This document shows, in pieces, positions 45,401-45,539 of a DNA stretch of 45,539 nucleotides (its first letter is position 1; every line of letters begins with the position of its first letter). The stretch comes from Eimeria necatrix (Eukaryota > Apicomplexa > Conoidasida > Eucoccidiorida > Eimeriidae): NCBI RefSeq assembly GCF_000499385.1, contig NW_013655201.1:831-46369 (forward strand), read 5' to 3'. Both the position numbers and the translations under genes were made by a program. The notes under the pieces are model-generated. The model was given only the letters and a program-made list of their open reading frames with translations. It had not been told where the DNA came from and ran no database searches.

Positions 45401-45539
45401 CACTATTTGCTGCACTTGCTGCTAAGAAATGGCACTATTTGCTGCACTTGCTGCTAAGAAATGGCACTATTTGCTGCAGTTGCTGCTAAGAAATGGCACT
45501 ATTTGCTGCACTTGCTGCTAAGAAATGGCACTATTTGCT
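45401..45539. repeat. 32 bp tandem repeat running off the window
   Basis: Units begin with CACTATTTGCTGCA at 45401, 45433, 45465, 45497 and 45529 (partial), an exact 32 bp period. The third copy has GCAG instead of GCAC. The array continues beyond the window edge. Confidence 0.95.

Larger units (their letters stand above)
44672..45539. other. 3' flank with CTG/CAG tracts, palindromes and a tandem repeat
   Basis: The flank contains (CTG)n at 44674-44715 and 44815-44850, an 11 bp-arm inverted repeat at 44794-44817, the GGTGTACGTACACC palindrome at 45148-45161, a CTG tract at 45295-45331 and the 32 bp tandem repeat at the end. No gene is supported. Confidence 0.5.

Overview
The window looks like nuclear DNA of a coccidian apicomplexan, most probably an Eimeria species (species not determinable here). 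Three sequence features support this: the pervasive CAG/CTG trinucleotide tracts, which inside genes read as long runs of Ala, Gln and Ser; interstitial TTTAGGG/AAACCCT telomere-like repeats; and genes with many short GT-AG introns. Nothing prokaryotic, no complete transposon, no CRISPR array and no tRNA or rRNA gene was seen.

Layout. Positions 1-1668 hold the 3' part of an unidentified gene on the + strand. Positions 1669-6473 are non-coding and almost free of CAG runs, with an exact 2 x 282 bp tandem duplication at 4377-4940. Positions 6474-10996 (- strand) carry the best-supported gene: an 11-exon PLP-dependent cysteine desulfurase/selenocysteine lyase of 461 aa. Its exon phases all agree, and its PLP lysine, histidine, aspartate and catalytic cysteine are visible. 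A divergent spacer follows, then a two-exon + strand gene (12595-15209) for an Ala/Gln-rich, probably nuclear coiled-coil protein.

From about 12.6 kb onward the DNA is repeat-rich. Positions 15210-19496 are non-coding with diverged direct repeats and an AAACCCT block at 18456. A giant two-exon gene (19497-29685, about 3315 aa) has Kelch-like motifs near its N-terminus and a very long low-complexity tail. It is followed by a TGCATGCA array (29700-30560), a CAGCTAG array and a TTTAGGG block at 31168. The two telomere-like blocks have the polarity that real chromosome ends would have, so they bracket a 12.8 kb segment containing the giant gene.

Positions 32431-34488 (+) encode a probable multi-pass membrane protein. 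Positions 35736-40898 (-) encode a helix-rich, Leu/Ala/Gln-rich protein of about 1591 aa in four inferred exons, which may be HEAT-repeat or importin-like. Positions 41160-42830 are a large GCTA/TAGCTGTGGC satellite region. Positions 44153-44671 (+) encode a small basic protein. The window ends inside a 32 bp tandem repeat.

The genes do not form an obvious pathway; they are ordinary neighbouring eukaryotic genes. Long open frames are cheap in CAG-rich DNA, because CAG, AGC, GCA and their complements are never stop codons. Gene calls here therefore rest on non-repeat segments and splice-phase agreement, not on ORF length.
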